A DNA stretch of 64,000 nucleotides, taken from G963663315 sp963668255. GTDB lineage: Bacteria; Pseudomonadota; Gammaproteobacteria; Arenicellales; Poriferihabitantaceae. The notes under the pieces are model-generated. The model was not told the origin of the DNA. It did not search any database and saw nothing but the letters and a program-made list of their open reading frames with translations. Below, in pieces: positions 1 to 8,632 of the stretch (within the stretch, counting starts at the first letter, position 1; every line of letters starts with the position of its first letter). Made by a program: the position numbers and the translations under genes. Where the stretch lies: positions 930,001 to 994,000 of the forward strand of contig OZ220708.1 of assembly GCA_965116595.1 (NCBI GenBank). Reading direction: 5' to 3'.

Positions 1-3000
1 GCCGCATCGACCGCAGCAAGACTATCAGTTTTTACTATGACGGCAAACCCCTGTCGGGATATCCTGGTGACACTTTGGCATCAGCCCTGCTGGCGAATGG
101 AATTCATCTGGTGGGCCGCAGTTTCAAGTATCATCGGCCGCGGGGAATTTACAGCGCAGGCTCCGAAGAGCCGAATGCACTGGTGCAACTCGAATCAGGG
201 GCGCATACCACCCCCAACATGCGTGCCACCGAAGTGGAACTGTACGAAGGACTCAGCGCCGCCTCACAGAATTGCTGGCCATCAGTAAAATTTGACCTGG
301 GGGCGATCAGCTCGCGGCTGTCCCGGTTGCTTCCAGCCGGCTTCTACTACAAAACGTTCATGTGGCCGGCATCAATGTGGATGACCTATGAGAAATATAT
401 CCGCAAGGCTGCCGGGCTGGGCAAATCTCCGCTTGAAATCGACCCTGATTTTTATGACAAAACCTATGCTCATTGCGATGTGTTGGTAACAGGAGGCGGT
501 CCGACCGGTATTCAGGCCGCCTCGGCGGCGGCGCAGACAGGCGCGAAAGTCATTCTGCTGGACGAAAAAAACGAATTCGGCGGGTCGCTGTTGAGCGAAA
601 ACACGGCAACCATCGGTGGTGGTGGCGCCATTGAATGGGTCGCAGACCGCATCACCCGGCTTGAAGCGCTGGACAACGTTACCCTGCTGTCACGAACGAC
701 CCTGACCGGTTACTACGACTACAATTTCCTGGTAGCCAATCAAAAGGTGGGTGAGCATCTCGGCCCGGCCAGCGTCGGTAAATCTCCCCGTGAAAGACTG
801 TGGAAAATCCGTGCGAAACAGGTCGTGATCGCAACCGGCGCCATTGAACGTCCTCTGGTATTCGCCGATAACGACCGCCCCGGAGTGATGCTTTCCGGCG
901 CCATTCGCAGTTACATCAACCGGTTTGCCGTGTTACCGGGAAGAAACATCGCATTGCTGACCAACAATGACAGCGTCTGGCAGACCGCGCTGGACGCACA
1001 GGACGCGGGTGCAACGGTATGCGTCATCGACATTCGGGAAACTGTTTCATCCGCGGCTCAGGTACGGGCAAAGAACCAGGGTATCACCATCTATCCGGGC
1101 CAAACCATTGTGGGAGTCGACTATGCGCGGGGTAGAATCAGGGGAATCGAAGTCATGGCGCTCAGCGGGGACGGAGCATCCGTGACCGGCCCCAAACAGC
1201 GTTTGTCCTGCGATCTGATCGGAGTTGCAGGAGGGTGGACACCGACTGTTCATTTATACAGTCAGGCGAAAGGGAAACTCAAATATCTGGATGATCTGCA
1301 CTGCTTTGTCGCCGACCGGATGCCGCCCAGCAACTCAGCCATCACGGCTGGCGCCTGCAATGCCGACTATCGCCTGGATGACTGCCTCAGCCAGGGGTTC
1401 AGGGCCGGGTGCGAAGCGGCCGGTAACGCGGGATTCGGAACCGGCTCGGCGCAACCTCCGGCGGCCGGGGTCAGCCCCCTGGAAGCGAATCTGTCTGAAT
1501 CATCCGGGGGATTGCGGCCATTGTGGATACTGCCGTCCGATCATCCAATCGGACAGGGCCGGAAAAAGCATTTTCATGAACTGCACAATGATGCGACCGT
1601 GGCCGACATTCTTCTGGCGGCTCGCGAAGGATACGAATCAGTGGAACACCTTAAACGCTACACCACAACCGGCATGGGAACCGACCAGGGCAAGACTTCA
1701 AATCTGAACGCATTGACCGTAATGTCTGAAATTCGCGGTATTCCGGTTCCCGAAGTCGGCACGACCACATTTCGCCCGCCATTCACCCCACTGACTTTTG
1801 GCAGCATCGTGGGGCATGATCGACGGCAGTTGTTTCTGCAAACCAGAAAAACCCCGATGCACGACTGGCACCACCGGCATGGCGCAGTTTTTGAAGATGT
1901 CGGAGACTGGAAGCGACCCCGCTACTTCCCGAAGGCAGGAGAAACCATGCATGACGCAGTTCAGCGTGAATGTATCGCAGTGCGAAAAAGTTGTGGAATT
2001 CTGGACGCTTCAACACTTGGCAAGATTGACCTGGCGGGTCGGGATTGCGTCAGGTTGTTGAATATGCTCTATACCAACGACTGGAGCAAGCTGGCGCCCG
2101 GTCGATGTCGCTATGGTTTGATGCTGGATGAACACGGCATGGTATTTGATGATGGCGTGACCAGTTGCCTCGGCGAGAATCATTATCACATGACCACCAC
2201 AACCGGGGGCGCTGCACGGGTCATGAACTGGATCGAGGAATGGCTGCAAACCGAATGGCCGGAGCTGGAAGTGTTTGCGACAAGTGTGACCGAACAACCG
2301 GCCGTCATTTCGTTGAATGGCCCTGATTCCGCCAGGGTGCTTGGCGAACTGGTTGACCTGCCGCTGGACGATCAGTCGTTCCCGTTCATGTCGGTAAGGG
2401 AAACCAGGATTGCCGGTATTCCTGCCCGGATATTCCGTATCAGCTTTACCGGTGAATTGTCATTCGAGATCAATGTCCCGGCCAGATTCGGCCTCTCTTT
2501 GTGGACAGCGCTGATGGACGCCGGAGAAAAATACGGAATCTGTCCCTACGGCACCGAGGCAATGCACGTACTGCGAGCCGAAAAGGGATTCATTATTGCA
2601 GGACAGGACACCGATGGCACAGTTACGCCGATGGATCTGGGCATGAACTGGATCGTATCGAAAACCAAGGCCGAATTCCTGGGGAAACGTTCACTTGACC
2701 GTTCGGACACCGCCCGACCGGGCAGGAAACAACTGGTCGGCCTGTTGACCGAAGACCCTGATCTGGTACTGCCTGAAGGCGCCCATGTGGTTGAAAAATT
2801 AAAGAGCGCCCCACCGATGGATATGCTGGGTCACATCAGTTCCAGCTATATGAGTCCGAATGTGGGCCGGTCTATTGCCCTTGCATTGATCAAGGATGGT
2901 TTTAATCGCAAGGGACAGACTCTCGATGTGCCGATGCTCAATGGCAGCGCTCACAAAGTCACCGTGACTGACCCGGTATTTCTGCCCGCAACAGCACAGC

Positions 3001-3614
3001 TTGCCGCCGATGCTTCGCCGGAAAGTTCTGCACCGGCCAGGCCAATCGACAAAACCGGATTGCAGGCAACCTCACCAGCGTGCAAACTGACTCCAATTGA
3101 AGGCAGGAACAGCCTCAGGGAGGAGCCCTGGTGCGGCAAGATAAATTTGCGCGGCGACCCCGAAGACCGACAGTTTCTGATAAATGCAGAGTCCGTACTG
3201 GATATCCAACTCCCGCTGACACCCAACACACAACACGCATCAGCAGACCAGATCTGTTACTGGACAGGTCCGAATGAATGGTTATTGCATTGCCGATTGA
3301 GTGCAACCGGGCCGATTGTCAAAGCCCTGAAAGCGAAACTCCGGGATACTCATTTCGCAGTAACAGAGATCACAGATTACTACACAGTCCTGCACCTGGA
3401 CGGACCCGATTCCATTGCATTGCTCTCAAGAGCCTGCCCGCTGGATTTGAATCCTCAGGAATTCGCAGTCGGCCACTGCACACAAACCAGATTTGGTCAT
3501 GCCAGCATACTTCTGCACAAGACAAGTGACATCCCCGCATTCGACATCCAGGTACGATGGAGCTACACCGAATATGTCTGGGACTATTTATCAAGCGCCA
3601 TGCAGGCCGTGTGA
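1..3614 (+). CDS. soxA: sarcosine oxidase alpha-gamma fusion (5' partial)
   Basis: Oxidises sarcosine (N-methylglycine) to glycine, passing the methyl carbon to tetrahydrofolate in the heterotetrameric enzyme. The frame is open to the left edge; the first readable residues (RIDRSKTISFYYDGKPLSGY) are the usual SoxA N-terminus, so only a few codons are missing. The order is a ferredoxin-like N-domain (FKYHRPRGI), an FAD/NAD domain (VTGGGPTGIQAA, about 160 residues in), then a GcvT-like aminomethyltransferase domain from about residue 650. The last 170 or so residues (from about nt 3090) do not belong to SoxA; they resemble the separate gamma subunit SoxG. At about 1200 residues the protein is some 200 longer than ordinary SoxA. 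The stop overlaps the next gene. soxB and soxD would be expected upstream, outside the window. Family call sure; the fusion is read by eye. Confidence 0.9.
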   Translation, partial: RIDRSKTISFYYDGKPLSGYPGDTLASALLANGIHLVGRSFKYHRPRGIYSAGSEEPNALVQLESGAHTTPNMRATEVELYEGLSAASQNCWPSVKFDLGAISSRLSRLLPAGFYYKTFMWPASMWMTYEKYIRKAAGLGKSPLEIDPDFYDKTYAHCDVLVTGGGPTGIQAASAAAQTGAKVILLDEKNEFGGSLLSENTATIGGGGAIEWVADRITRLEALDNVTLLSRTTLTGYYDYNFLVANQKVGEHLGPASVGKSPRERLWKIRAKQVVIATGAIERPLVFADNDRPGVMLSGAIRSYINRFAVLPGRNIALLTNNDSVWQTALDAQDAGATVCVIDIRETVSSAAQVRAKNQGITIYPGQTIVGVDYARGRIRGIEVMALSGDGASVTGPKQRLSCDLIGVAGGWTPTVHLYSQAKGKLKYLDDLHCFVADRMPPSNSAITAGACNADYRLDDCLSQGFRAGCEAAGNAGFGTGSAQPPAAGVSPLEANLSESSGGLRPLWILPSDHPIGQGRKKHFHELHNDATVADILLAAREGYESVEHLKRYTTTGMGTDQGKTSNLNALTVMSEIRGIPVPEVGTTTFRPPFTPLTFGSIVGHDRRQLFLQTRKTPMHDWHHRHGAVFEDVGDWKRPRYFPKAGETMHDAVQRECIAVRKSCGILDASTLGKIDLAGRDCVRLLNMLYTNDWSKLAPGRCRYGLMLDEHGMVFDDGVTSCLGENHYHMTTTTGGAARVMNWIEEWLQTEWPELEVFATSVTEQPAVISLNGPDSARVLGELVDLPLDDQSFPFMSVRETRIAGIPARIFRISFTGELSFEINVPARFGLSLWTALMDAGEKYGICPYGTEAMHVLRAEKGFIIAGQDTDGTVTPMDLGMNWIVSKTKAEFLGKRSLDRSDTARPGRKQLVGLLTEDPDLVLPEGAHVVEKLKSAPPMDMLGHISSSYMSPNVGRSIALALIKDGFNRKGQTLDVPMLNGSAHKVTVTDPVFLPATAQLAADASPESSAPARPIDKTGLQATSPACKLTPIEGRNSLREEPWCGKINLRGDPEDRQFLINAESVLDIQLPLTPNTQHASADQICYWTGPNEWLLHCRLSATGPIVKALKAKLRDTHFAVTEITDYYTVLHLDGPDSIALLSRACPLDLNPQEFAVGHCTQTRFGHASILLHKTSDIPAFDIQVRWSYTEYVWDYLSSAMQAV

Positions 3615-4777
3615 ATCAGGTGAGTCAAGTTTTCGTGGTCCAATCGTTGACAGCCGATCAATTTAACACGGTTCGTGAGGGATACGACCCGATAGCGAAT
3701 CGTTCCAGCACGATCAACAAGGTTTGCTATGTCGATCCGCAGTTTTTAGCCGTCGAGAAGCAGGAGATATTCAAAAAGTCATGGCAATTCGTTTGTCACG
3801 AAGAAAAACTCAAGGAGCCGGGAAACTATGTTACCGCTGATGTGCAAGGTCAGAGCATTCTGATTACCAGAACCGCTGAAGGTGAATTAAAGGCGTTTTA
3901 TAATGTTTGCCAACACCGGGCGCATGAATTGCTGAAAGGGGAAGGGAAAACCAGGTTAATCACTTGCCCCTATCACGCCTGGGTATACAAGCTGGACGGC
4001 ACACTGTTCGAGGCTCGTCGCAGTAAACTCATAGAAAATTTCGACAAGTCAAAGATATGTCTGACCGGGGTAAAGCTGGAAGTATTTTGCCACCTGGTGT
4101 TTGTCAATCTCGACCCTGAAGCAGCGCCAATGCACGAGCAGACAAGCGACCTGGAGATGGAAATAAACGAGTATGCTCCAGACCTCGGAAATCTGACCTT
4201 TGCCAGGCGCTTGACCTATACAATCAATGCCAACTGGAAGTCTGTGGTTGATAACTTTCTGGAGTGCTACCACTGTCCAACGGCGCATCGGGATTTTTGT
4301 ACGCTGATTGACATGGATACCTATAAAGTGACCACCCATGGAATCTGGTCCAGCCACATGGCTAAAGCCAGGGTATCGGGAAACGATGCATATAACATTG
4401 AAGGCGCTGATGTGACTGATCATGCTGTCTGGTTTCTGTGGCCCAATATGACCCTGATGCGATATCCGGGTCGAGGAAATTTCATGGTGTGGAGGTTTTA
4501 CCCGGTGAGTGAAACAGAAACCTGTGAAGTGTTTGACTTTTTCTTTGAAACAGCCAGTCCGACCAAAGCGGAGCAAGAAGCAATCCAGTTTATTGATGGT
4601 GTATTGCAACCAGAGGATATTGCGCTCGTGGAGAGTGTCCAGAAAGGAATGGAGACACCCGCGTATGAGCAGGGACGATACCTGGTTGATCCTGAAGGCA
4701 GCGGTATGAGTGAGCACGCAGTACATCATTTTCATGGATTGATCATCGATGCCTACGCCGGGGCGGTTAGAAAATGA
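3611..4777 (+). CDS. Rieske [2Fe-2S] aromatic-ring/betaine-type oxygenase alpha subunit
   Basis: Terminal oxygenase of a Rieske non-haem iron system. The Rieske cluster motif is CQHRAH followed by CPYHAW about 17 residues later. The catalytic mononuclear iron site is DNFLECYHCPTAH. Members of this subfamily demethylate quaternary amines (glycine betaine GbcA, stachydrine, carnitine), which fits the upstream sarcosine oxidase: betaine is broken down through dimethylglycine to sarcosine. No reductase partner is visible here. Start choice: GTG at 3611 overlaps the soxA stop; GTG at 3635, about 10 nt after AGGTGAG, is an equally plausible start. An in-frame ATG at 3557 lies inside soxA and is unlikely. 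Exact substrate is inferred. Confidence 0.85.
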   Translation: MNQVSQVFVVQSLTADQFNTVREGYDPIANRSSTINKVCYVDPQFLAVEKQEIFKKSWQFVCHEEKLKEPGNYVTADVQGQSILITRTAEGELKAFYNVCQHRAHELLKGEGKTRLITCPYHAWVYKLDGTLFEARRSKLIENFDKSKICLTGVKLEVFCHLVFVNLDPEAAPMHEQTSDLEMEINEYAPDLGNLTFARRLTYTINANWKSVVDNFLECYHCPTAHRDFCTLIDMDTYKVTTHGIWSSHMAKARVSGNDAYNIEGADVTDHAVWFLWPNMTLMRYPGRGNFMVWRFYPVSETETCEVFDFFFETASPTKAEQEAIQFIDGVLQPEDIALVESVQKGMETPAYEQGRYLVDPEGSGMSEHAVHHFHGLIIDAYAGAVRK

Positions 4778-5544
4778 ATGCCCCGGATTCTACTCGCTTA
4801 CTTGGCAAAACCGCCCTGGTTACTGGTGGTAGAAAAGGGATCGGTCGCGCGATTGTGGATCGATTCGTAGCAGAAGGTGCGGTGGTGATGACCTGTGGGA
4901 GAGGAGAACGTCCGGCAGATCTTCCTGATTCGGTATTCTGGATGACCGCCGATGTTTCTCAAACCAGCCAAGTGATCGCCCTGAATCGACGTTTCAAGGA
5001 AATGCTCGGACCGATTTGTGTACTTGTCAACAACGCTGGTATGCAGCTTGAAAAAAACATACTCGATACATCAGACGAAGACTGGGAATCCGTGATGGGT
5101 GTCAATGCAAAGGGTACGTTTCTGACTTGCCGGGAAATGATACCGGACATGGAAACGGGCGGCTCGATTATCAATATCGGATCCATCTCCGCAAATCTGG
5201 CAGACCCCGGTTTGGCCCTCTACAATGCATCGAAAGGCTTTGTTCATAGTTTGACCCGGTCCATCGCCGTGGATCATGGGCCCGCCATCCGATGCAATGC
5301 GATCTCCCCAGGCTGGATTATGACTGAAATGGCGGATGCCGCATTCGACATTGCAGACAACCCCTCCAATGCCAGAAAAGATGCCTTGCAGCGTCATCCG
5401 GCCGGACGAATGGGACAGCCAACTGATATCGCCAGTATGGCCGTATGGCTGGCTTCCGACGAATCCGGATTCGTCACTGGACAATGTTATGTAGTGGACG
5501 GAGGATTGACCGCCGCTTCTCCATTAAATCCCTCGTTGTTCTGA
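4774..5544 (+). CDS. SDR family oxidoreductase
   Basis: Short-chain dehydrogenase/reductase of 256 residues, a classical length. Visible are the nucleotide-binding TGGRKGIGRAI, the NNAG motif, the catalytic Ser region (INIGSIS), the YNASK active site and the PGWI segment after it. The ATG overlaps the stop of the Rieske gene (ATGA), so it is translationally coupled and probably acts in the same methylamine/betaine route. The substrate cannot be named from sequence. Confidence 0.85.
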   Translation: MNAPDSTRLLGKTALVTGGRKGIGRAIVDRFVAEGAVVMTCGRGERPADLPDSVFWMTADVSQTSQVIALNRRFKEMLGPICVLVNNAGMQLEKNILDTSDEDWESVMGVNAKGTFLTCREMIPDMETGGSIINIGSISANLADPGLALYNASKGFVHSLTRSIAVDHGPAIRCNAISPGWIMTEMADAAFDIADNPSNARKDALQRHPAGRMGQPTDIASMAVWLASDESGFVTGQCYVVDGGLTAASPLNPSLF

Positions 5545-5568
5545 TTGCTTCGTGCCCAGCCATACATC

Positions 5569-5599
5569 GCAGGGACAGGACCCTGTGCCTGTCCGTCAA
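5569..5599 (+). repeat. short interspersed inverted-repeat element, copy 1
   Basis: Just after the SDR stop: a short palindrome (GGACAGG and CCTGTCC around a loop), preceded by GCAGGG. It resembles the elements at about 15296-15331 and 24050-24085 (opposite orientation) in layout: a CATAC/GCAGGG lead, an ACCCT core and a GTTG/TG-CCC arm. It may act as a terminator between the convergent SDR and TauD genes. Family membership is a by-eye judgement. Confidence 0.4.
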
Positions 5600-5704
5600 A
5601 AAACCCGTTGCCGATCACTCCCCAGAGACGCTGCCTCACACCCTGAACCAGGCGTTTTTACTTCGACACATCTAGATATTATTCATCCTGCACTGACAAC
5701 ACTG

Positions 5705-6613
5705 TCAAACCGATTCTATCGCATCCCCTGAAATGCGATTGGAAGGCTTCCCATCAATACCAACAGGTACGGACCCATTCAACGTGACTCGGTAAAATTC
5801 CCTTTCAAAATCCGTATCGTAAACATCGCGGACAGCCAGGTGTTGTGTTGATCTGTTATCCCAAAAGGCGATACTGCCTTCTTCCCAACGAAAGCGAACG
5901 GTAAACTCCGCTCGTATACAGTGTTCCCATAGATACTCTAACAACATATTGCTTTCTGTCTTTGTTAACCCTGTAATTTCCTTGACGAATTGCTGATTAG
6001 TATATAAAGCATGTTCTCCTGTCTCTGGATGCACTGTTACTAAAGGGTGTTCGGCCATTAGAGATTTATCATCAACTTTACGATTGTAGGATTCGGCGTT
6101 TTCTCCACCATCCGCCCTCTTGAATCGATGTACGGCGCGCAGCGTGGCAAGAAACGCCTGCATCACAGGTGACAAAGCCCGGTAAGCTGCGACCATATTT
6201 GTCCATTGGGTGTCACCACCATAGGGTGGTACGACCACCGCTCGAAGGATAGAACCGAAAGGCGGGTTTATTGCCGCAGTTATATCAGTATGCCAATCTG
6301 TCCATACTCGCGGGGCCGCAGGACGGCTGGCGGATGCTGTGCGATGTTTCGTTACTGGATAAATTTCGGGGTATTCTGCATCGTTCCCAAACACGATATG
6401 ACCTGAAGTCAGCTCACCGAACTGTCTGCCAAAAGCAATATGCTGTTCGTGACTTAACGGCTGATTGCGAAAAAATATTACCTTCCAGGTATTCAAAGCG
6501 TCCCTGATTACTGAGATTTGCTCCTCTGTCAGAGGTCTGGATAAATCAACACCGCCAACTTCCGCACCTATATGGACGGTCATCGGCTTAACGGTTACTC
6601 CAGTATCAGTCAT
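5705..6613 (-). CDS. TauD/TfdA family 2-oxoglutarate-dependent dioxygenase
   Basis: Non-haem Fe(II)/2-oxoglutarate dioxygenase, 302 residues from the chosen start. The iron ligands are H and D of DWHTDIT and the distal His of WDNRSTQHLAV; the Arg of REFYRVTL should bind 2-oxoglutarate. The family includes taurine dioxygenase and 2,4-D dioxygenase; the substrate here is unknown. The open frame extends to a TTG at 6637, but ATG at 6613 follows a strong GGGGAAGGGG ribosome site and is preferred. The VOC gene lies 36 nt upstream on the same strand, likely one transcript. Confidence 0.88.
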   Translation of the reverse strand: MTDTGVTVKPMTVHIGAEVGGVDLSRPLTEEQISVIRDALNTWKVIFFRNQPLSHEQHIAFGRQFGELTSGHIVFGNDAEYPEIYPVTKHRTASASRPAAPRVWTDWHTDITAAINPPFGSILRAVVVPPYGGDTQWTNMVAAYRALSPVMQAFLATLRAVHRFKRADGGENAESYNRKVDDKSLMAEHPLVTVHPETGEHALYTNQQFVKEITGLTKTESNMLLEYLWEHCIRAEFTVRFRWEEGSIAFWDNRSTQHLAVRDVYDTDFEREFYRVTLNGSVPVGIDGKPSNRISGDAIESV

Positions 6614-6649
6614 TTTCCCCTTCCCCTTGTTTATCAACGTACTGGATCA

Positions 6650-7048
6650 TTACTCGGTGGTCATCTCAAATTGCCCGTCTGACGGTTCTTCCCGTAACGA
6701 GCATATATTCCCGTCCGGGTCCAAGAATTCACCTACTGTCCCCCATATCTCTCGCCTGATTTTTACCTCTACGCCTTTTTCGAGAAGTTCCTGTGCCGAA
6801 TCATCGACGCTTTTCACATTAAATCTCAACCATACCGGATTTTGTGTAGCATTTTTGCCGGACGAAACCGCTTTGCCGCCGGTTTCGATCATGAGATAAG
6901 TATTCACACCCAGACTTAACACCGTAAGCTTTGAATGTTCATCGTCAAGGGCTCCTGTTATTGGAAGGTCCAACACATCTGAATAAAATGCTACACATTC
7001 ATCATACTTCTCTGTACAGAGTATCAAGCCTGTTCTTTCATACTTCAT
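6650..7048 (-). CDS. VOC superfamily (glyoxalase/dioxygenase-like) protein
   Basis: Small single-domain vicinal-oxygen-chelate protein, about 132 residues. It begins with the typical KYERTGLILCTEKYDECVAFY strand-helix, and ends with the family's metal-site style segment FLDPDGNICSL. Such proteins act as glyoxalases, dioxygenases or antibiotic-binding proteins; nothing here fixes which. Two ATGs in a row follow GAGGAAG; the second (7048) has the better spacing. It precedes the TauD-like gene. Confidence 0.8.
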   Translation of the reverse strand: MKYERTGLILCTEKYDECVAFYSDVLDLPITGALDDEHSKLTVLSLGVNTYLMIETGGKAVSSGKNATQNPVWLRFNVKSVDDSAQELLEKGVEVKIRREIWGTVGEFLDPDGNICSLREEPSDGQFEMTTE

Positions 7049-7143
7049 CATCTTCCTCGTCAAACGAATGGGGTTTCTTGTTCATATCTATTTACAAATC
7101 ATGTAACGGTAGCCCGAACAATCCATAAATAAAATCAGGTATG

Positions 7144-8517
7144 TCAAAACGGCAACTCGATTCCGGGCCTGACCGAAGCAAACAGATCCCTGAATTTCTG
7201 CTGTATCAATGCAAGCCGGTTTTCATTGTCGGCTTCGAATCGCATGGTGATGGCCGGGGTCGTATTCGAGGCCCTTAGTAAACCGAAGCCATCATCAAAA
7301 TCAACGCGCAGGCCGTCAATCGTATTTACTTTTGCATCGTCGAAGTGTGCGGCCCTGACCAGTTCTTCAACCAGTCGATGAGGTTCGCCTTCGTTCATTT
7401 CCAGGCGCAATTCAGGTGTATTGATGGTATTCGGAATCGAATCGAATATCTCACTCGGATGGATTTCACTTCGGGTCAACAGTTCACATAACCGGGCGCC
7501 CGCGTAAATTCCATCATCGAAACCGCCCCAGCGATCATTGAAAAAGATATGACCGCTCATTTCCCCGGCCAGAATCGCCCCGGTTTCCCGGAGCTTGCTC
7601 TTTATCAGCGAATGACCGGATTTCCACATGGTGGCCTTGCCTCCATTGCGTTCGATGACTTCCGGCAATATGCGTGAACACTTGACATCGAAAATGATTT
7701 CCGCGCCCCGGTGAAGTTGCAGCAGTTCCTGTGCGAACAATACCATTAGCCGATCAGGCCAAATCACCTCTCCGTTCGCTGAGACGACCCCAAGCCGGTC
7801 ACCATCGCCATCAAAGGCGATGCCAAGATCAGCATCGTGTTCTTTCACCGTCTCGATCAGATCTTTCAGGTTTTCAGGCTGTCCCGGATCAGGATGATGA
7901 TTCGGAAAGGTTCCATCCACCTCACAGAACAGTTCAATCACTTCACAACCGAGCACGCGAAATATTTCTGGTGCACTGTCACCGGCCACGCCATTGCCAC
8001 AATCCAGAACCAGTTTGAGCGAACGCGACAGGGAAACATCCTGGATGATTGCATCGCAGTATCGAGGCAGTATTTCCTGGTGGGTCAACTCCCCCTGACC
8101 GGTCCTCAAATCATTGTTCAGGATTCGCCGCCTGATATGTTGAATCGCTTCCCCGGACAGAGTGGCGCCATCAATCATCATTTTCAGGCCGTTGTATTCG
8201 GGTGGATTGTGGCTGCCGGTGACCTGAACCCCGGTTCCGCCTGTCAATCCAGCGGCAGCGAAATACAGCGCCGGGGTCGGCGCCTGTCCAATTTCAATCA
8301 CATTGCAGCCGGTCGATAAAATGCCCCGATTCAGGGCTTCCACCAGCTCCGGCCCGGTCAAGCGGCCATCCCGGCCTGTCACCGAAGCGCCGACACCCTG
8401 ATCAAGCATCTGGCTGCCAAGCGCCTTGCCAATCCATTCGACCGCATCCGCAGTCAGTGAAGTGGCAACCACGCCGCGAATGTCATAGGCTTTGAAAATC
8501 TCTTCCGGCGGATTCAC
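7144..8517 (-). CDS. manB: phosphomannomutase/phosphoglucomutase (AlgC/ManB type)
   Basis: Interconverts hexose 6- and 1-phosphates for nucleotide-sugar, LPS or exopolysaccharide synthesis; cytosolic. The 457 residues hold the phosphoserine loop TGSHNPPEYNGLKM, the metal-binding DGDGDR and the sugar-binding EMSGH. The length matches bacterial AlgC. The start is GTG at 8517, about 10 nt after AGGA. It follows lpd on the same strand after a 115-nt gap holding an interspersed palindrome, so it may have its own transcription unit. Confidence 0.92.
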   Translation of the reverse strand: MNPPEEIFKAYDIRGVVATSLTADAVEWIGKALGSQMLDQGVGASVTGRDGRLTGPELVEALNRGILSTGCNVIEIGQAPTPALYFAAAGLTGGTGVQVTGSHNPPEYNGLKMMIDGATLSGEAIQHIRRRILNNDLRTGQGELTHQEILPRYCDAIIQDVSLSRSLKLVLDCGNGVAGDSAPEIFRVLGCEVIELFCEVDGTFPNHHPDPGQPENLKDLIETVKEHDADLGIAFDGDGDRLGVVSANGEVIWPDRLMVLFAQELLQLHRGAEIIFDVKCSRILPEVIERNGGKATMWKSGHSLIKSKLRETGAILAGEMSGHIFFNDRWGGFDDGIYAGARLCELLTRSEIHPSEIFDSIPNTINTPELRLEMNEGEPHRLVEELVRAAHFDDAKVNTIDGLRVDFDDGFGLLRASNTTPAITMRFEADNENRLALIQQKFRDLFASVRPGIELPF

Positions 8518-8573
8518 AAGGCGTTATTCCTGTGGCGGGCAAGCACATAGACCCGTCCCTGACATGGCGGTTG

Positions 8574-8601
8574 GTGGATTCCCGCTTCCGCGGGAAAGAC
8601 G
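8574..8601. repeat. interspersed palindromic repeat, copy A
   Basis: A 28-bp sequence identical to 24101-24128. It contains the hairpin CCCGC-TTCC-GCGGG within GGATTCCCGC...GCGGGAAAGACG. It lies between manB and lpd. It resembles REP/dRS3-like intergenic palindromes of proteobacteria in form; the exact family was not checked. Confidence 0.7.
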
Positions 8602-8632
8602 ATAAGGGCAGGGGGCGATCAAGGCAGGCGGA

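Noticed and set aside
4049..4735. 228-codon frame on - strand
   Set aside because: Antisense to the Rieske gene; no recognisable features.
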